From contig NW_019774692.1 of assembly GCF_001039355.2 (NCBI RefSeq), positions 472,461-536,460 on the forward strand: 64,000 bases of DNA, in the 5' to 3' direction. The stretch comes from Lingula anatina (Eukaryota > Brachiopoda > Lingulata > Lingulida > Lingulidae). The notes under the pieces are model-generated. The model made no database searches. It was not told where the DNA came from and saw only the letters and a list, made by a program, of their open reading frames with translations. This document shows, in pieces, positions 34,800 through 45,832 of the stretch; position 1 is the stretch's first letter; each line of letters begins with the position of its first letter. The position numbers and the translations under genes were made by a program.

Positions 34800-35492
34800 A
34801 TGAATAAAGGATTAATAGCAAAAAAAATAATGATGCATCAATTGTTCTCTAAAAACGGAGAATTGATTCCTGTAACTTATATTAAAGTTATTCCTAATTT
34901 TGTTACACAATTAAAAACTTTTGAAAAAGATGGTTATGATGCTGTTCAATTATCAGTTGGTGTAGATTCAAAAACAAAAATTAATAAACCACAAGTAAAT
35001 CATTTTAAAAAATCTAATATTAAAACTGTTTCAAAAACATTTGAATTTAAAAATGTTAAAAATTTTAATTTAGGTGATAAAGTTGAATTGACAATTTTTA
35101 AACCTGGAGAAATTGTTGATATAATTGGAATTTCAAAAGGTAAAGGAACTCAAGGTGTTGTAAAACGTCATAATTTTGGTCGTGGTCCAATGACACATGG
35201 ATCTAAACATCATAGAGCACCAGGTTCAGTTGGTTTATCAAGACCAGATAAAATTTGAAAAGGACAACCTTTACCAGGTCGTTTAGGTAATAAAAGAACT
35301 ACAATTCAAAATATTGAAATAATTCAAGTTATTGAATCAGAACAAATTTTAGTTGTAAAGGGTTCTGTTCCAGGAACAAAGAATGGTTGAATTTTAATTA
35401 GAAATTCAATTAAAAATGTTGCAGATAAAAAACCATTTCAATTATTGGATAATTCAAAAACAGAAGATATTGAAAGTAAATTAAGTAAATAG
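34800..35492 (+). CDS. rplC: 50S ribosomal protein L3
   Basis: 230 residues under code 4, ending in TAG. The beta-barrel region around DIIGISKGKGTQGVVKRHNF and the central loop (MTHGSKHHRAPGSVG) match L3, which binds the peptidyl-transferase region of 23S rRNA. The start was placed at ATG 34800, 5 bp after rpsJ. Confidence 0.96.
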
Positions 35493-35507
35493 AATAAATT
35501 TAATATT

Positions 35508-36215
35508 ATGACAACAAAAGAAGTAACAAAAAAATCAGAAACAATTTTAAAAAAAACAAAAGAAAAATCAGAAACAAAAAATAAATTTAAAATTGATGTT
35601 TTTGATAAAACAAATAAAATTGTAAATAATATTGAATTAAGTGAAGAAATTTGAGGTCAAAGTGTTTCAAATGAATTAATTTCTTTTGTTGTTAATATTG
35701 AAAATTCTGCAAAAAGACAAGGAACAAAAAAAGTTAAAGAACGTGGTGAAGTTTCAGGTGGTGGTAAAAAACCTTGAAAACAAAAAGGAACAGGTCGTGC
35801 ACGTGCTGGTTCTATTCGTTCTCCTATTTTTCGTGGTGGTGGTATAACATTTGGTCCAACTGGAAATGAAAATTATACAAAAAAAGTAAATAAAAAAGTT
35901 TATAAAAAAGCAATTTTAGGAACATTAAATCAAATTTTTGTAGACAATAAGTTAATTGCTTTAAAAGAATTTGAAATGGAAAAACCATCAACTTCTTTAA
36001 TTAAAGATATTTCAAAAAATTTTAATATTTTAGGTCAAAAAACTTTATTTGTTGTTCCAAAAGATGAAATAAATATTATTTTAAGTTTAAGAAATATGAA
36101 AAATTATAAAATTGTTTCATTTGATAATTTAACAATTTTTGATTTATTGAATTCTAAAAAAATAATTATTTTTGAAAAATTATTTAAAAAAATTGAACAA
36201 AGATTAAAAAAATAA
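35508..36215 (+). CDS. rplD: 50S ribosomal protein L4
   Basis: 235 residues under code 4. The exit-tunnel loop (RGEVSGGGKKPWKQKGTGRA, then RAGSIRSPIFRGGGITFGP) is diagnostic. It has a Lys/Glu-rich N-terminal extension of about 30 residues compared with standard L4. Confidence 0.96.
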
Positions 36216-36222
36216 AAGCATT

Positions 36223-36705
36223 ATGAAGATTACACAAGTATTAAAAAAACCTATAATTACTGAAAAAACATATAAAATGATGGATTTAAATAAATTTGTT
36301 TTTGTTGTTGATAATCAAGCTACAAAGTTAGAAATTAAAAGATCATTTGAAATTATTTTTGATAAAAAAGTAGATTCTGTTAATTTAATAAAAAATAAAT
36401 CAAAAAAAAGAAGAGTTGGTCGTTATTTAGGTAAAACAAAAAGAGTTAAAAAAGCAATTATTAGTTTAAAAGAAGGTGAAGTATTTACATTATTTAGTAA
36501 AGAACAAGAAAATAAAATTAAAGAAGTAGCTGCTGAAATAAAATCTAAAGTAAAAGATAAATCAACAAAAATATCAGATGTTAAATCAAAATCAAAAAAT
36601 GAAGGTGGTGTTTTTAATAAATTTAAAAAATATTGAAAATCATTTACAACTTTAGATACTAAAAAAACTATAAAAAAACAAAAAAAAGAGGATGAAAATA
36701 AATAA
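36223..36705 (+). CDS. rplW: 50S ribosomal protein L23 with C-terminal extension
   Basis: 160 residues under code 4, against about 95-100 in most bacteria. The first 95 residues ([40 protein letters not shown]) are L23, which sits at the tunnel exit as docking site for trigger factor and SRP. The remaining about 60 residues are Lys-rich and unstructured. Extended L23 is also seen in other mollicutes. Confidence 0.95.
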
Positions 36706-36710
36706 AAATT

Positions 36711-37559
36711 ATGGCAATCAAAAAATTAAAACCAACAAACAATGGATCTAGAAATACAATTTTAATTGATTATACAAAAACTTTAACATCTTCTAAACCA
36801 GAAAAAAGTTTGCTAAAACTTTTAAAAAAAAATAGTGGTCGTGATAAAACAGGACAAATAAGTGTTCGTCATCAAGGAAAAAGACAAAAAAGATATTATA
36901 GAATTATAGATTTTAAAAGAAATAAAGTTAATATAATTGGTAAAGTTTCAACAATTGAATATGATCCAAATAGAAATTGTTTTATTTCTTTAATTAATTA
37001 TCCAGATGGTGAAAAAAGATATATTATTTTTCCAAAAGGTTTAAAAGTTGGTGATTCAATTGTTTCTGCAGATGAAAATGTTGCAGTTAAAGTTGGAAAT
37101 TCTATGCCATTACATCAAATACCAGAAGGTACTTTAGTTCATAATATAGAATTAAGACCAGGTCAAGGTGGTAAAATAGCAAGATCTGCTGGTTCATATG
37201 CACAAATTCTTGGTTTTGATGATACTAATCGTTACATTATTTTAAAATTAAGTTCTTCAGAAATGAGAAAAGTTTTAAAAAATTGTAGAGCAACAATTGG
37301 TGTTGTAGGAAATGAAGATTTAAGACTAGTTCGTTTAGGAAAAGCAGGTAGAAATAGATGAAAAGGAATTAGACCATCTGTACGTGGTGCTGCAATGAAT
37401 GTTTGTGATCATCCTCATGGTGGTGGAGAAGGTAAAGCACCTATTGGTAGACCATCTCCATATACAAAATGAGGTAAAAAAGCACGTGGTGTTAAAACAA
37501 GAAATAAGAAAAAACATTCAACTAAATTAATTATTAGATCAAGGAAATTTAAAAAATAA
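36711..37559 (+). CDS. rplB: 50S ribosomal protein L2
   Basis: 282 residues under code 4. It contains [19 protein letters not shown] at the N-terminus and the conserved peptidyl-transferase-proximal segment ([20 protein letters not shown]) near residue 225. L2 shapes the catalytic centre and subunit bridge. Standard length. Confidence 0.97.
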
Positions 37560-37576
37560 AGTAAAATAATATAAAT

Positions 37577-37843
37577 ATGAGTCGTTCACTAAAAAAAGGA
37601 TTATATGCAGCTCCATCACTTTTAAAAAAAGTAGAGAAATTAAGAGCTGAAAATAAAAAAACAGTTATAAAAACTTGATCAAGAAGATCAACAATTTTTC
37701 CATCATTTGTTGGTTTTACATTTGCAGTACACAATGGAAAACGTCATATTCCTGTATTTGTTACAGAAGATATGGTTGGACATAAATTAGGAGAATTTTC
37801 ACCTACAAGAAAATTTGGAGGTCATAGCGGAAAGAACAAATAG
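37577..37843 (+). CDS. rpsS: 30S ribosomal protein S19
   Basis: 88 residues under code 4. [20 protein letters not shown] and the C-terminal [17 protein letters not shown] are typical of S19, which contacts S13 and A-site tRNA in the 30S head. It ends TAG 1 bp before the rplV ATG. Confidence 0.96.
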
Positions 37844-37844
37844 T

Positions 37845-38213
37845 ATGAAAGCTTATGCACATTTAAAAAATTTATCTATTACACCAAGAAAAGTTAGATT
37901 AGTAGTTAATTTAATTAGAAAAATGGATATTGAAAAAGCTTTAAACACTCTTTCAAATACTCAAAAAAGATCTGCTCCTGTAGTTTTAAAATTATTAAAA
38001 TCTGCAATTTCAAATGCAACAAATAATCATAAAATGAATTTAAGTTCATTATTTATTGAAGAAATTTTTGTTAATGAAGGAAGAAAATTAAAAAGAATTC
38101 GTCCTAGAGCAAAAGGTTCAGCATATCCTGTTTGAAAAAGAGCATCACATATTACTGTTGTATTAACAGATGAAGTTGTTGAATCAAAAACAAAAAAGGA
38201 GATTAAAAAATAA
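37845..38213 (+). CDS. rplV: 50S ribosomal protein L22
   Basis: 122 residues under code 4. I chose the ATG at 37845 (MKAYAHLKNLSITPRKVRLV) over an in-frame upstream ATG at 37815 that would overlap rpsS. The tunnel hairpin tip (RKLKRIRPRAKGSAYPVWKR) is conserved. Its stop overlaps the rpsC start (TAATG). Confidence 0.95.
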
Positions 38214-38854
38214 TGGGTCACAAAGTAAATCCAATAGGTTTAAGAATTGGTATAAATCAAAATTGAAGATCTCAATGAGTTGCTGATAAAACAAAAACAA
38301 TTAAATGATTGAAAGAAGATTATTTAATTAGAAAAATGTTTGAAGATCGTTTTTCTAATGTTTCAATTTCAAAAGTTGTTATTAAAAGACAAAACAATGT
38401 TATTAGAATTTTTGTACATACATCACAAGTTGGGATTTTATTAGGACAAAAAGGTTCAAATATTGAAAAAATTATAAAATGAATTCAAAAATTATTAATT
38501 GATAGAACTTATGTAATTAAAGTTAAGTTAATTGAAGAAAAAAATCCAGATTTTGATGCACAAATTTTAGCAAATAATATTGCAAGAGCAATAGGAAATA
38601 GACAAAATTATAGAAAAATATTACAAAATACAATTAAAACTGCACAAAAATTAGGTGTTTTTGGTATTAAAATTACTGTTAGTGGAAGATTAAATGGTGT
38701 AGATATTGCAAGAAAATCAACACAATCATTTGGTAAATTGCCACTTTCAACTTTACGTATTCCATTAGATTATGGTTATTCAACTGCAAGAACAACTTAT
38801 GGAGCAATTGGTGTTAAAGTTTGAGTTTATAGAAAGGTAAATGTTACTATTTAA
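38213..38854 (+). CDS. rpsC: 30S ribosomal protein S3
   Basis: 213 residues under code 4. MGHKVNPIGLRIGINQNWRS, the KH domain motif VGILLGQKGSNIEKI and the C-terminal SGRLNGVDIARKSTQSFGKL are S3. It lines the mRNA entry channel. Confidence 0.96.
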
Positions 38855-38856
38855 TT

Positions 38857-39279
38857 ATGTTATTACCAAAAAAAATAACTTGAAAAAAACCACATAGAGT
38901 AAGTTATGAAGGAAAAGCAAAAGGATGTAAAACAGTTGCTTTTGGTGAATTTGGTTTACAATCTTTAGAAGGTAATTGATTAACTAATAATCAAATTGAA
39001 TCTGCAAGAATTGCATTAATGAAATATACTAAAAAATATGGAAAAATGTGAATTAGAGTTTTTCCACATTTTGCAAAAACCTCAAAACCAGCACAAGTAC
39101 GTATGGGTTCAGGAAAAGGTTCTATTGATAAATGAGTTGCTGTTGTTAAAAAGGGAACAGTGATATTTGAAGTTGCAGGAATTTCTGAAGAATTAGCAAA
39201 AAAAGCAGTTAGATCTGCTGGTAACAAACTTCCATTAAAATGAAGATTTGTTAAAAAAGGGAATGAATTATTAACATAA
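38857..39279 (+). CDS. rplP: 50S ribosomal protein L16
   Basis: 140 residues under code 4. [40 protein letters not shown] and [20 protein letters not shown] are L16, near the A-site of the large subunit. It starts 2 bp after rpsC. Confidence 0.96.
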
Positions 39280-39291
39280 AAATAAAAAGTT

Positions 39292-39510
39292 ATGAGTATT
39301 ATTATTAATGAATATAGAAATAAAAGTACTAAAGAATTAAAGGAAATTTTAAATGATTTATATGGTAAATTGTTTGTTTTAAAATTTCAAATTTCAACTG
39401 GTAAAACTCAAAAATATTCAGAAGTTAAAAAAATTAAAAAAGATATTGCAAGAGTTTCAACATTAATTAAAGAATTAAATAAAAATATTGATAAAACAAT
39501 AAATAAATAA
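39292..39510 (+). CDS. rpmC: 50S ribosomal protein L29
   Basis: 72 residues, a two-helix L29 (KSTKELKEILNDLYGKLFVL, TGKTQKYSEVKKIKKDIARV). This is the last gene before the S10 operon is interrupted; rpsQ, normally next, lies 2.6 kb further on. Confidence 0.93.
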   Translation: MSIIINEYRNKSTKELKEILNDLYGKLFVLKFQISTGKTQKYSEVKKIKKDIARVSTLIKELNKNIDKTINK

Positions 39511-39564
39511 ATAATTTAGTTTATAATTATTTTTATTTAAATCCAAAATTTTTATTTATTAGAT

Positions 39565-40551
39565 ATGAAATTTACATTTTTACAAAAATTAAAAAACAAA
39601 TTTAAATGAAATAAAAAAAAAGTATTAATTAAAAAATACAATATACCAATTTCATTAAAAGATGAAACTTTATATAATGATATAAATAATTACAAAGATT
39701 ATATAAATAATCAAAAAAAATATGAAAAATTAAGAAAAAAATATTCTAAAGAAATTATTAAAAATGATCTTCTTGTTTCAATAGATGATGTTAAAGATTA
39801 TGATGTTGAAAAATATGATATTGAAGTTAGGTATTTATCTAAATATTTTTTAATTGAAAGACAAATAAATCCACTTTTTTTAAATTTATCTTTAAAAATT
39901 AAAAAAGGTGATTTTGTTGTTATTTTAGGTCCATCTGGTTCTGGAAAAACTTCACTTTCAAATATAATTGCAGGTTTAGATACACCAGATCAAGGTGATG
40001 TTATTGTAAAAGGTAAGAATTTAACATTTCTTAATAATTCTGATTTAACAAAATTTAGAAGAGAAAATGTTGGTTTGATTTTTCAACGTTATAATTTATT
40101 ACAAAATTTAACTGCTAGAGAAAATGTTGAAATTGGTGCAAATTTATTACCTAAAAATAAAGAAGTAATTGATATTGATGAAATTTTAAATATTTTAGAG
40201 ATAAAGCATTTGGAAAATTCATTTATTTATCAATTATCTGGTGGTCAACAACAAAGATTTTCAATTGCAAGAGCATTAGCTAAAAATCCATGTATTTTAT
40301 TTTGTGATGAACCAACTGGTGCTTTAGATGAAAAAACATCAAAAAAAGTTATTAAAGCATTACTTGATATTAATAAAAAATATAAAACAACAATTGTTTT
40401 GATTACTCATGATCAACAAATTACAGATATTGCAAAAACAATTATAAAAATTCAAGATGGAAAAATTATATCTATAAAAAATAACAATAACAACAAAAAT
40501 AATAAAAAAAATAACAACAAAAATAATAATAATTTAAATCAAAATAAATAA
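39565..40551 (+). CDS. ABC ATPase (LolD/MacB type) inserted in the S10 operon
   Basis: 328 residues under code 4. The first about 105 residues are a Lys/Tyr-rich, possibly helical extension; the ATPase follows, with Walker A GPSGSGKT near 123, signature LSGGQQQRFSIARAL near 220, Walker B ILFCDEPTGALD near 243 and the switch His in ITHDQ near 275. The C-terminus is an Asn/Lys low-complexity tail. The ALDEKTS after Walker B places it with lipoprotein-release/MacB-like exporters, but no permease gene adjoins it. lysS follows after 14 bp. Confidence 0.85.
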
Positions 40552-40565
40552 ATTTTAAAAAAGAA

Positions 40566-42068
40566 ATGAATAAAGTTGAAAATAGTAACTTAAAAAATAT
40601 AAAAATTGATAAATTAAATAAAATTAAAAGTTTAGGAATTGACCCATTTTTAAATTATTTTTTACCTGAAAATACAATTTTAAATATAAGAGAAAAAACA
40701 AAAAATTTTAAAACAAATGAAGAATTAAATAATTTAAAGATTAATTTAAAAATTTCTGGTCGTTTAGGAATTATTAAAAGTTTTGGTAAAATTGCATTTG
40801 TAAATTTAGATGATAATACATCAAAAATACAATTATTTTTTTCAAAATCAAAAACAAAAGAAGAAGATTTTAAATTACTTTCTTTATTAGATAGAGGTGA
40901 TATTATTGGTATTAAAAAAGGAATTTTAATTTTTAGTAAAACTTCTGAATTATCAATTCAAGTTGAAGAATTTATAATATTGGCAAAAACACTTTTACCA
41001 TTTCCAGATAAATTTAAAGGTTTAGAAGATAAAGAAATTAGATATAGAAAAAGATATTTGGATTTAATAATGAATCCAGAAGTAAAAGAAACTTTTATAA
41101 AAAGATCAAAAATTATTCAAGGAATTAGAAGTTTTTTGAATAATAAGGATTTTTTAGAAGTTCAAACACCAATTTTAACTAATATTGCAACTGGTGCAGC
41201 AGCAAAACCATTTATTACATTTCATAATAGTTTAAAAATGAATTTTTTTTTAAGAATTGCACCTGAACTTTATTTAAAAAGACTAACAGTTGGTAATTTT
41301 GAAAAAGTATATGAAATTGGTCAAATGTTTAGAAATGAAGGTATTTCAGTAAAACATAATCCAGAGTTTACTGCAATTGAAATATATCAAGCATATTCAA
41401 ATATGAATGGAATGATGAAATTAGCAGAAGATATGATATTTTATTTAGCAAATAAAATATTAAATAAAACTGAAATAGAATATGAAAATTATAAAATAAG
41501 TCTTAAAAAACCATTTATAAAAAAAACAATGATTGAATTGATTAAAGAGTATTCAAATATTGATTTTTTAAATATAAAAAATTTTGAAGATGCAAAAATT
41601 ATTGCAGATAAAAAAAATATTAAATTAGAAAAACATGAAAATACATTAGGACATATTATTGTAAAGTTTTTTGAAGAATTTGTTGAATCAAACTTAATTC
41701 AACCTACATTTGTTTATGAGTTTCCAAAATCAGTTTCACCATTTGCAAAAGTTAATAAAAATAATAAAGATTTTACTGATAGATTTGAATTGTTTATTGG
41801 TGGTAGAGAATATGCAAATGCATTTTCAGAATTAAATGATCCATTAGAACAATTAAAAAGATTAGAAGAACAATTAAAAGAGAAACAACTTGGAAATGAA
41901 GAGGCAAATGAAGTAGATTATGATTATGTTGATGCATTAAGTTATGGTATGCCTCCAACTGGTGGAATGGGTATAGGAATTGATAGATTAGTTATGTTAT
42001 TTACAAATTCTTTTTCAATTAAAGATGTTATTTTATTTCCAACTTTGAAAAATAAAAAAGATAAATAA
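40566..42068 (+). CDS. lysS: Lysyl-tRNA synthetase, class II
   Basis: 500 residues. An N-terminal anticodon-binding OB domain (about 55-150, ISGRLGIIKSFGKIAFVNLD) precedes the class II catalytic core: motif 1 near 200 (FLEVQTPILTNIATGAAAKP), motif 2 near 255 (MFRNEGISVKHNPEFTAIE) and motif 3 near 470 (GMGIGIDRLVMLF). It attaches Lys to tRNA-Lys. Its location inside the ribosomal-protein operon means co-expression with translation genes. Confidence 0.96.
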   Translation: MNKVENSNLKNIKIDKLNKIKSLGIDPFLNYFLPENTILNIREKTKNFKTNEELNNLKINLKISGRLGIIKSFGKIAFVNLDDNTSKIQLFFSKSKTKEEDFKLLSLLDRGDIIGIKKGILIFSKTSELSIQVEEFIILAKTLLPFPDKFKGLEDKEIRYRKRYLDLIMNPEVKETFIKRSKIIQGIRSFLNNKDFLEVQTPILTNIATGAAAKPFITFHNSLKMNFFLRIAPELYLKRLTVGNFEKVYEIGQMFRNEGISVKHNPEFTAIEIYQAYSNMNGMMKLAEDMIFYLANKILNKTEIEYENYKISLKKPFIKKTMIELIKEYSNIDFLNIKNFEDAKIIADKKNIKLEKHENTLGHIIVKFFEEFVESNLIQPTFVYEFPKSVSPFAKVNKNNKDFTDRFELFIGGREYANAFSELNDPLEQLKRLEEQLKEKQLGNEEANEVDYDYVDALSYGMPPTGGMGIGIDRLVMLFTNSFSIKDVILFPTLKNKKDK

Positions 42069-42104
42069 CTTTTATGTTAAAATAAATAGAAACAAGTTAA
42101 AAAA

Positions 42105-42371
42105 ATGCAAGAAAAAACTAAAAAAATACACAAATTAAGATTAAGAGGTAAAGTTATTCAAGATAAATTAGATAAAACAATTACAGTTGAAGTAACTAGA
42201 AAATATCAACATCCAATTTATAAAAAAATTGTTTCTTGTTCTAAAAAATATTTAGTTCATGATTCAAAAAATGAAGCAAAAATTGGTGATAAAGTTGTTA
42301 TTGAAGTTGGTAGAAAATATTCAGCAAGAAAAAGTTTTTGATTAGTTAAAAAAGAAAATAAAAATAAATAA
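42105..42371 (+). CDS. rpsQ: 30S ribosomal protein S17
   Basis: 88 residues under code 4. [38 protein letters not shown] and [20 protein letters not shown] fit S17, a primary 16S-binding protein. The stop overlaps the rplN start (TAATG). Resumption of the operon after the lysS insertion. Confidence 0.95.
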
Positions 42372-42736
42372 TGATTCAACAAGAAACAAGAATAAAAGTA
42401 GCTGATAATACTGGTGCAAAAGAAATTTTATTAATTAGAAATTTAAATTCTAGAAAACCTTTTGCTTTTGTTGGAGACATAATTGTTGCAACTGTTAAAT
42501 CTTCTACTCCATCTGGTACAGTTAAAAAAGGCGATGTTGTTAAAGCAGTTATTGTAAGAACAAAGAATAAAATTAAAAGAAATAATGGTAGTGTTGTTCA
42601 ATTTAATGAAAATGCAGCAGTTATTATTAATGCAAAAAAATTACCAGTTGGAACAAGAATTTTTGGTCCAATTGCATTAGAAGTTAAAAAAAGAAAGTTT
42701 GATAAAATCGTTTCTTTAGTATCAGATATAATCTAA
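42371..42736 (+). CDS. rplN: 50S ribosomal protein L14
   Basis: 121 residues. [40 protein letters not shown] and [20 protein letters not shown] match L14. Standard length; no Trp codon. Confidence 0.97.
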   Translation: MIQQETRIKVADNTGAKEILLIRNLNSRKPFAFVGDIIVATVKSSTPSGTVKKGDVVKAVIVRTKNKIKRNNGSVVQFNENAAVIINAKKLPVGTRIFGPIALEVKKRKFDKIVSLVSDII

Positions 42737-42740
42737 AAAT

Positions 42741-43049
42741 ATGAAAAAAATTAAAGTTGGTGACAAAGTTAGAGTAATTGCTGGAAAATTTAAAGGTAAA
42801 GAAGGTATTATACAAAAAATTGATAGAAATTCTTTGAATGTTAATGTTGAAAACCTTACTAGAATAAAACATAAAAAACCGTCTCAAAATGAAAAAGGTG
42901 AAATTAAAAAAATTCCATCATCTATTCATATTTCAAATGTTATGTTATTGGATCCAAAAGGTTTAGTAACAACAAGAGTTGGTTTTAAAATTGTAAAAGA
43001 TAAAAAAATACGTTTTTCTAAAAAAACAAAGAAAGAATATAAAAATTAA
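42741..43049 (+). CDS. rplX: 50S ribosomal protein L24
   Basis: 102 residues. The KOW motif GDKVRVIAGKFKGKEGIIQK at the N-terminus is diagnostic of L24, an initiator of 50S assembly. Starts 4 bp after rplN. Confidence 0.95.
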   Translation: MKKIKVGDKVRVIAGKFKGKEGIIQKIDRNSLNVNVENLTRIKHKKPSQNEKGEIKKIPSSIHISNVMLLDPKGLVTTRVGFKIVKDKKIRFSKKTKKEYKN

Positions 43050-43054
43050 AAATT

Positions 43055-43603
43055 ATGAATAGTACTTTCCAAAAAGAATTTTTTGAAAAAATAATATTAG
43101 AATTAAAAGAAGAATTTAAATTTAATTCTATTTTTGAAGTTCCTGTAATTGAAAAGGTTGTTTTAAATATGAGGGTTAATTCTGCTGTTACAGATAAATC
43201 ACATATAAAAGATGCAATTAATGAATTAGGAAGTATTACATGTCAAAAACCAATTGTTACACTAGCAAAAAAATCTGTTGCTGGTTTTAAAATTCGTGAT
43301 GGAATGCCAATTGGTGTAAAAGTTACATTAAGAAGAGAAAAAATGTATGATTTTATTTTCCGTTTAATAAATATTATTTTTCCAAGAATTAGAGATTTTA
43401 GAGGATTAAAATTAAATGCATTTGATAGACAAGGTAATTATACAATTGGTATTAAAGAAGAGGTTATTTTTCCTGAAATTGATTATGATAAAATTCGTGT
43501 TAATAAAGGTATTAACTTAACTTTTGTTATTAGTTCAAATGATAAAACAAAATCATTAAAATTATTAAGAAAATTAGGATTTCCAATTATAAAGAAAAAA
43601 TAA
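43055..43603 (+). CDS. rplE: 50S ribosomal protein L5
   Basis: 182 residues. PVIEKVVLNMRVNSAVTDKS, ITCQKPIVTLAKKSVAGFKI, GVKVTLRREKMYDFIFRLI and GNYTIGIKEEVIFPEIDYDK are the L5 signature; it binds 5S rRNA and contacts S13. Confidence 0.96.
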   Translation: MNSTFQKEFFEKIILELKEEFKFNSIFEVPVIEKVVLNMRVNSAVTDKSHIKDAINELGSITCQKPIVTLAKKSVAGFKIRDGMPIGVKVTLRREKMYDFIFRLINIIFPRIRDFRGLKLNAFDRQGNYTIGIKEEVIFPEIDYDKIRVNKGINLTFVISSNDKTKSLKLLRKLGFPIIKKK

Positions 43604-43606
43604 ATT

Positions 43607-43792
43607 ATGGCAAGAAAAGCATTATTAGCAAAACAAAAAAAATATAACCGTTTTTCAACACGTAATTATACTCGTTGCTGAATGTGTGGTTGACAAAGAT
43701 CTGTTTATAAAAAGTTTTTACTTTGTCGTATTTGTTTTAAAAAATCAGCAAATAAAGGATTAATTCCTGGAATTAGAAAGGCTTCATGATAA
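43607..43792 (+). CDS. rpsN: 30S ribosomal protein S14, zinc type
   Basis: 61 residues under code 4. Two CxxC pairs (CWMCG and CRICF) form the zinc site of the short S14 type; [11 protein letters not shown] is the conserved end. The last sense codon before the stop is a TGA Trp. Confidence 0.96.
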
Positions 43793-43795
43793 AAA

Positions 43796-44197
43796 ATGAT
43801 TAGTGATCAAATTGGAGATTTATTAACAAGAATTAGAAATGCAAAGATGGTTTCACATGAAACATTATCTGTACCATTTTCAAATTTTAAATTAAAAATT
43901 TTAGAAATTTTAAAAAAAGAAGGATATATCAAAAATTTTGAAATAAAATTTATTGATAATTCAAAAGTAAAAAAAGAAATTTTTATTACTTTAAAATATA
44001 AAAATAAAGTTTGTGCTATTACAGGTTTGAAAAGAGTTTCGAAACCAGGTTTAAGACAATATACTTCATTAAAAAAAATACCTTTTGTTATTAATGGGTT
44101 AGGAATTGCAATAGTTTCAACTTCAAAAGGATTATTAACTGATAAAGAAGCTAGAGATGCAAATGTTGGTGGAGAAGTAATAGCTTATATTTGATAA
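43796..44197 (+). CDS. rpsH: 30S ribosomal protein S8
   Basis: 133 residues under code 4; the final codon is TGA Trp before TAA. DQIGDLLTRIRNAKMVSHET at the start, and the end VSTSKGLLTDKEARDANVGG, are typical of S8, which binds the central domain of 16S rRNA. Confidence 0.96.
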
Positions 44198-44203
44198 AAA
44201 ATT

Positions 44204-44755
44204 ATGAGTCGTATTGGAAAAAGAATTTTAAATATACCTGAAAATGTAGAAGTTAAAATCTCAAAAGATTTTAAAGATATTACTGTAAAAGGTCCATTAG
44301 GTATTTTAAATAAAAAATTATCAGGTAAAGTTGAAGTTATTATTAAAGATAATAAAATTGAAACATTAATGTTAAAAAGTGCTAAAAAAACAGATTATCC
44401 ATTATGAGGAACAACAAATTCAATTATTGAAAATTATTTAATTGGTGTTACTAAAGAATATGAAAAAAAATTAACTGTTTCAGGATTAGGATATAAAGTG
44501 TTTTTAAAAGGTAATAATTTAGAAATGAATTTAGGTTTTTCACATCCTGTAATTTTAAATATTCCTGAAAATATTAAAGTTGAAGTTAATAAAAATACAA
44601 TGATTAAAATTTCAGGTATTGATAAAGAATTAGTTGGTTTATTTGCAAGTCAAATTAGAAAAATTAAAAAAGTTGAACCATATAAAGGAAAAGGTATTGC
44701 TTATGCTAATGAACAAGTAAGAAGAAAAGTTGGTAAAACAGCTGTAGGTTCATAA
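44204..44755 (+). CDS. rplF: 50S ribosomal protein L6
   Basis: 183 residues under code 4. MSRIGKRILNIPENVEVKIS and the C-terminal KKVEPYKGKGIAYANEQVRR are L6, near the GTPase centre. Confidence 0.96.
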
Positions 44756-44770
44756 TAAAATAAATATAAT

Positions 44771-45124
44771 ATGAAAAATTTAAAAAAAGCAAAAAGAAAA
44801 TTACGTCATTTAAAAATTAGAAAGAAAATTTTTGGAACTGAAATTAAACCTAGATTATCAGTTTTTAGATCTAATAAAAATTTTTATGCACAAATTATTA
44901 ATGATGAAAAACATAATACTTTGATTTCTTATTCAACAAAAAAATTAGAAAATAAAAAATTTAAAAATAACATTGAAACAGCATTTCTTATTGGCGAAAA
45001 AATTGCTGAATTGGCAATTTCAAAAAAAATAAAAAACGTTGTTTTTGATCGTTCAGGTTTTTTATTTCATGGAAAGATAAAGGCCTTTGCAGATGGTGCA
45101 CGTAAAAAAGGGTTAAAATTTTAA
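44771..45124 (+). CDS. rplR: 50S ribosomal protein L18
   Basis: 117 residues. RKKIFGTEIKPRLSVFRSNK, FYAQIINDEKHNTLISYSTK and VVFDRSGFLFHGKIKAFADG fit L18, a 5S rRNA-binding protein. Confidence 0.95.
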   Translation: MKNLKKAKRKLRHLKIRKKIFGTEIKPRLSVFRSNKNFYAQIINDEKHNTLISYSTKKLENKKFKNNIETAFLIGEKIAELAISKKIKNVVFDRSGFLFHGKIKAFADGARKKGLKF

Positions 45125-45127
45125 TAT

Positions 45128-45832
45128 ATGGTAAATTCTAATAATTCAAATAAAAATAAAGTTTTTAATAATAAAGTAGAAGATAAAACAAAGTCTAATT
45201 TAAAAGAAGAAAAAATTGTTAAAAAAGATGATTTAAAATCATCTGTTTCTGAAACAAAAGAAAAAGAACAAATTCAAAAAGATATTAAAAAAGACCAAGA
45301 AATTCAAAAAAAACAAATAAAAAAACAAAAAATTCTTTGAAGAAAATCTTCTGGATTTAAAAAAAGAAAAGTATCTGAATTTAAATTTAAATTAGTTCAA
45401 GTTAAAAGAATCACAAAAGTTACAAAAGGTGGAAGAAGATTTAGATTTATGGCAGTTGCTTTAGCAGGAGATGGAAAAGGTCGTGTAGGTGTTGGATATG
45501 GAAAAGCAAGTGAAATTGCATCTGCAAGAAATAAAGCTTTTGCAAGAGCAGAAAAAAATATTTTTTCAGTTCCATTTACAAAAACAATTCCACATGAAAT
45601 AAAAGCAAAATATTGTAGTTCAGTAATTTTATTAAAACCTGCAGTTGAAGGTGCTGGAATTATTTTAGGTGGTTCTGCTCGTTTAGTTATTGAAATGTTA
45701 GGTATTAAAAATATTTGTGGTAAAGCATTAGGTTCTACAAATAAAATAAATTTACTTCAAGCAACAATTAAAGCTTTAAAATTACTACGTACTCCAAAAC
45801 AAATAATGGAATTACGTTCAAAATATGAATAA
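45128..45832 (+). CDS. rpsE: 30S ribosomal protein S5 with charged N-terminal extension
   Basis: 234 residues under code 4. The S5 domain starts near residue 80 ([20 protein letters not shown]) and contains [20 protein letters not shown] and [20 protein letters not shown]. The first about 75 residues are Lys/Glu/Asn-rich low complexity, about twice the usual N-terminal tail. Its 3' end overlaps the start of rplO by 8 bp. Confidence 0.95.
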
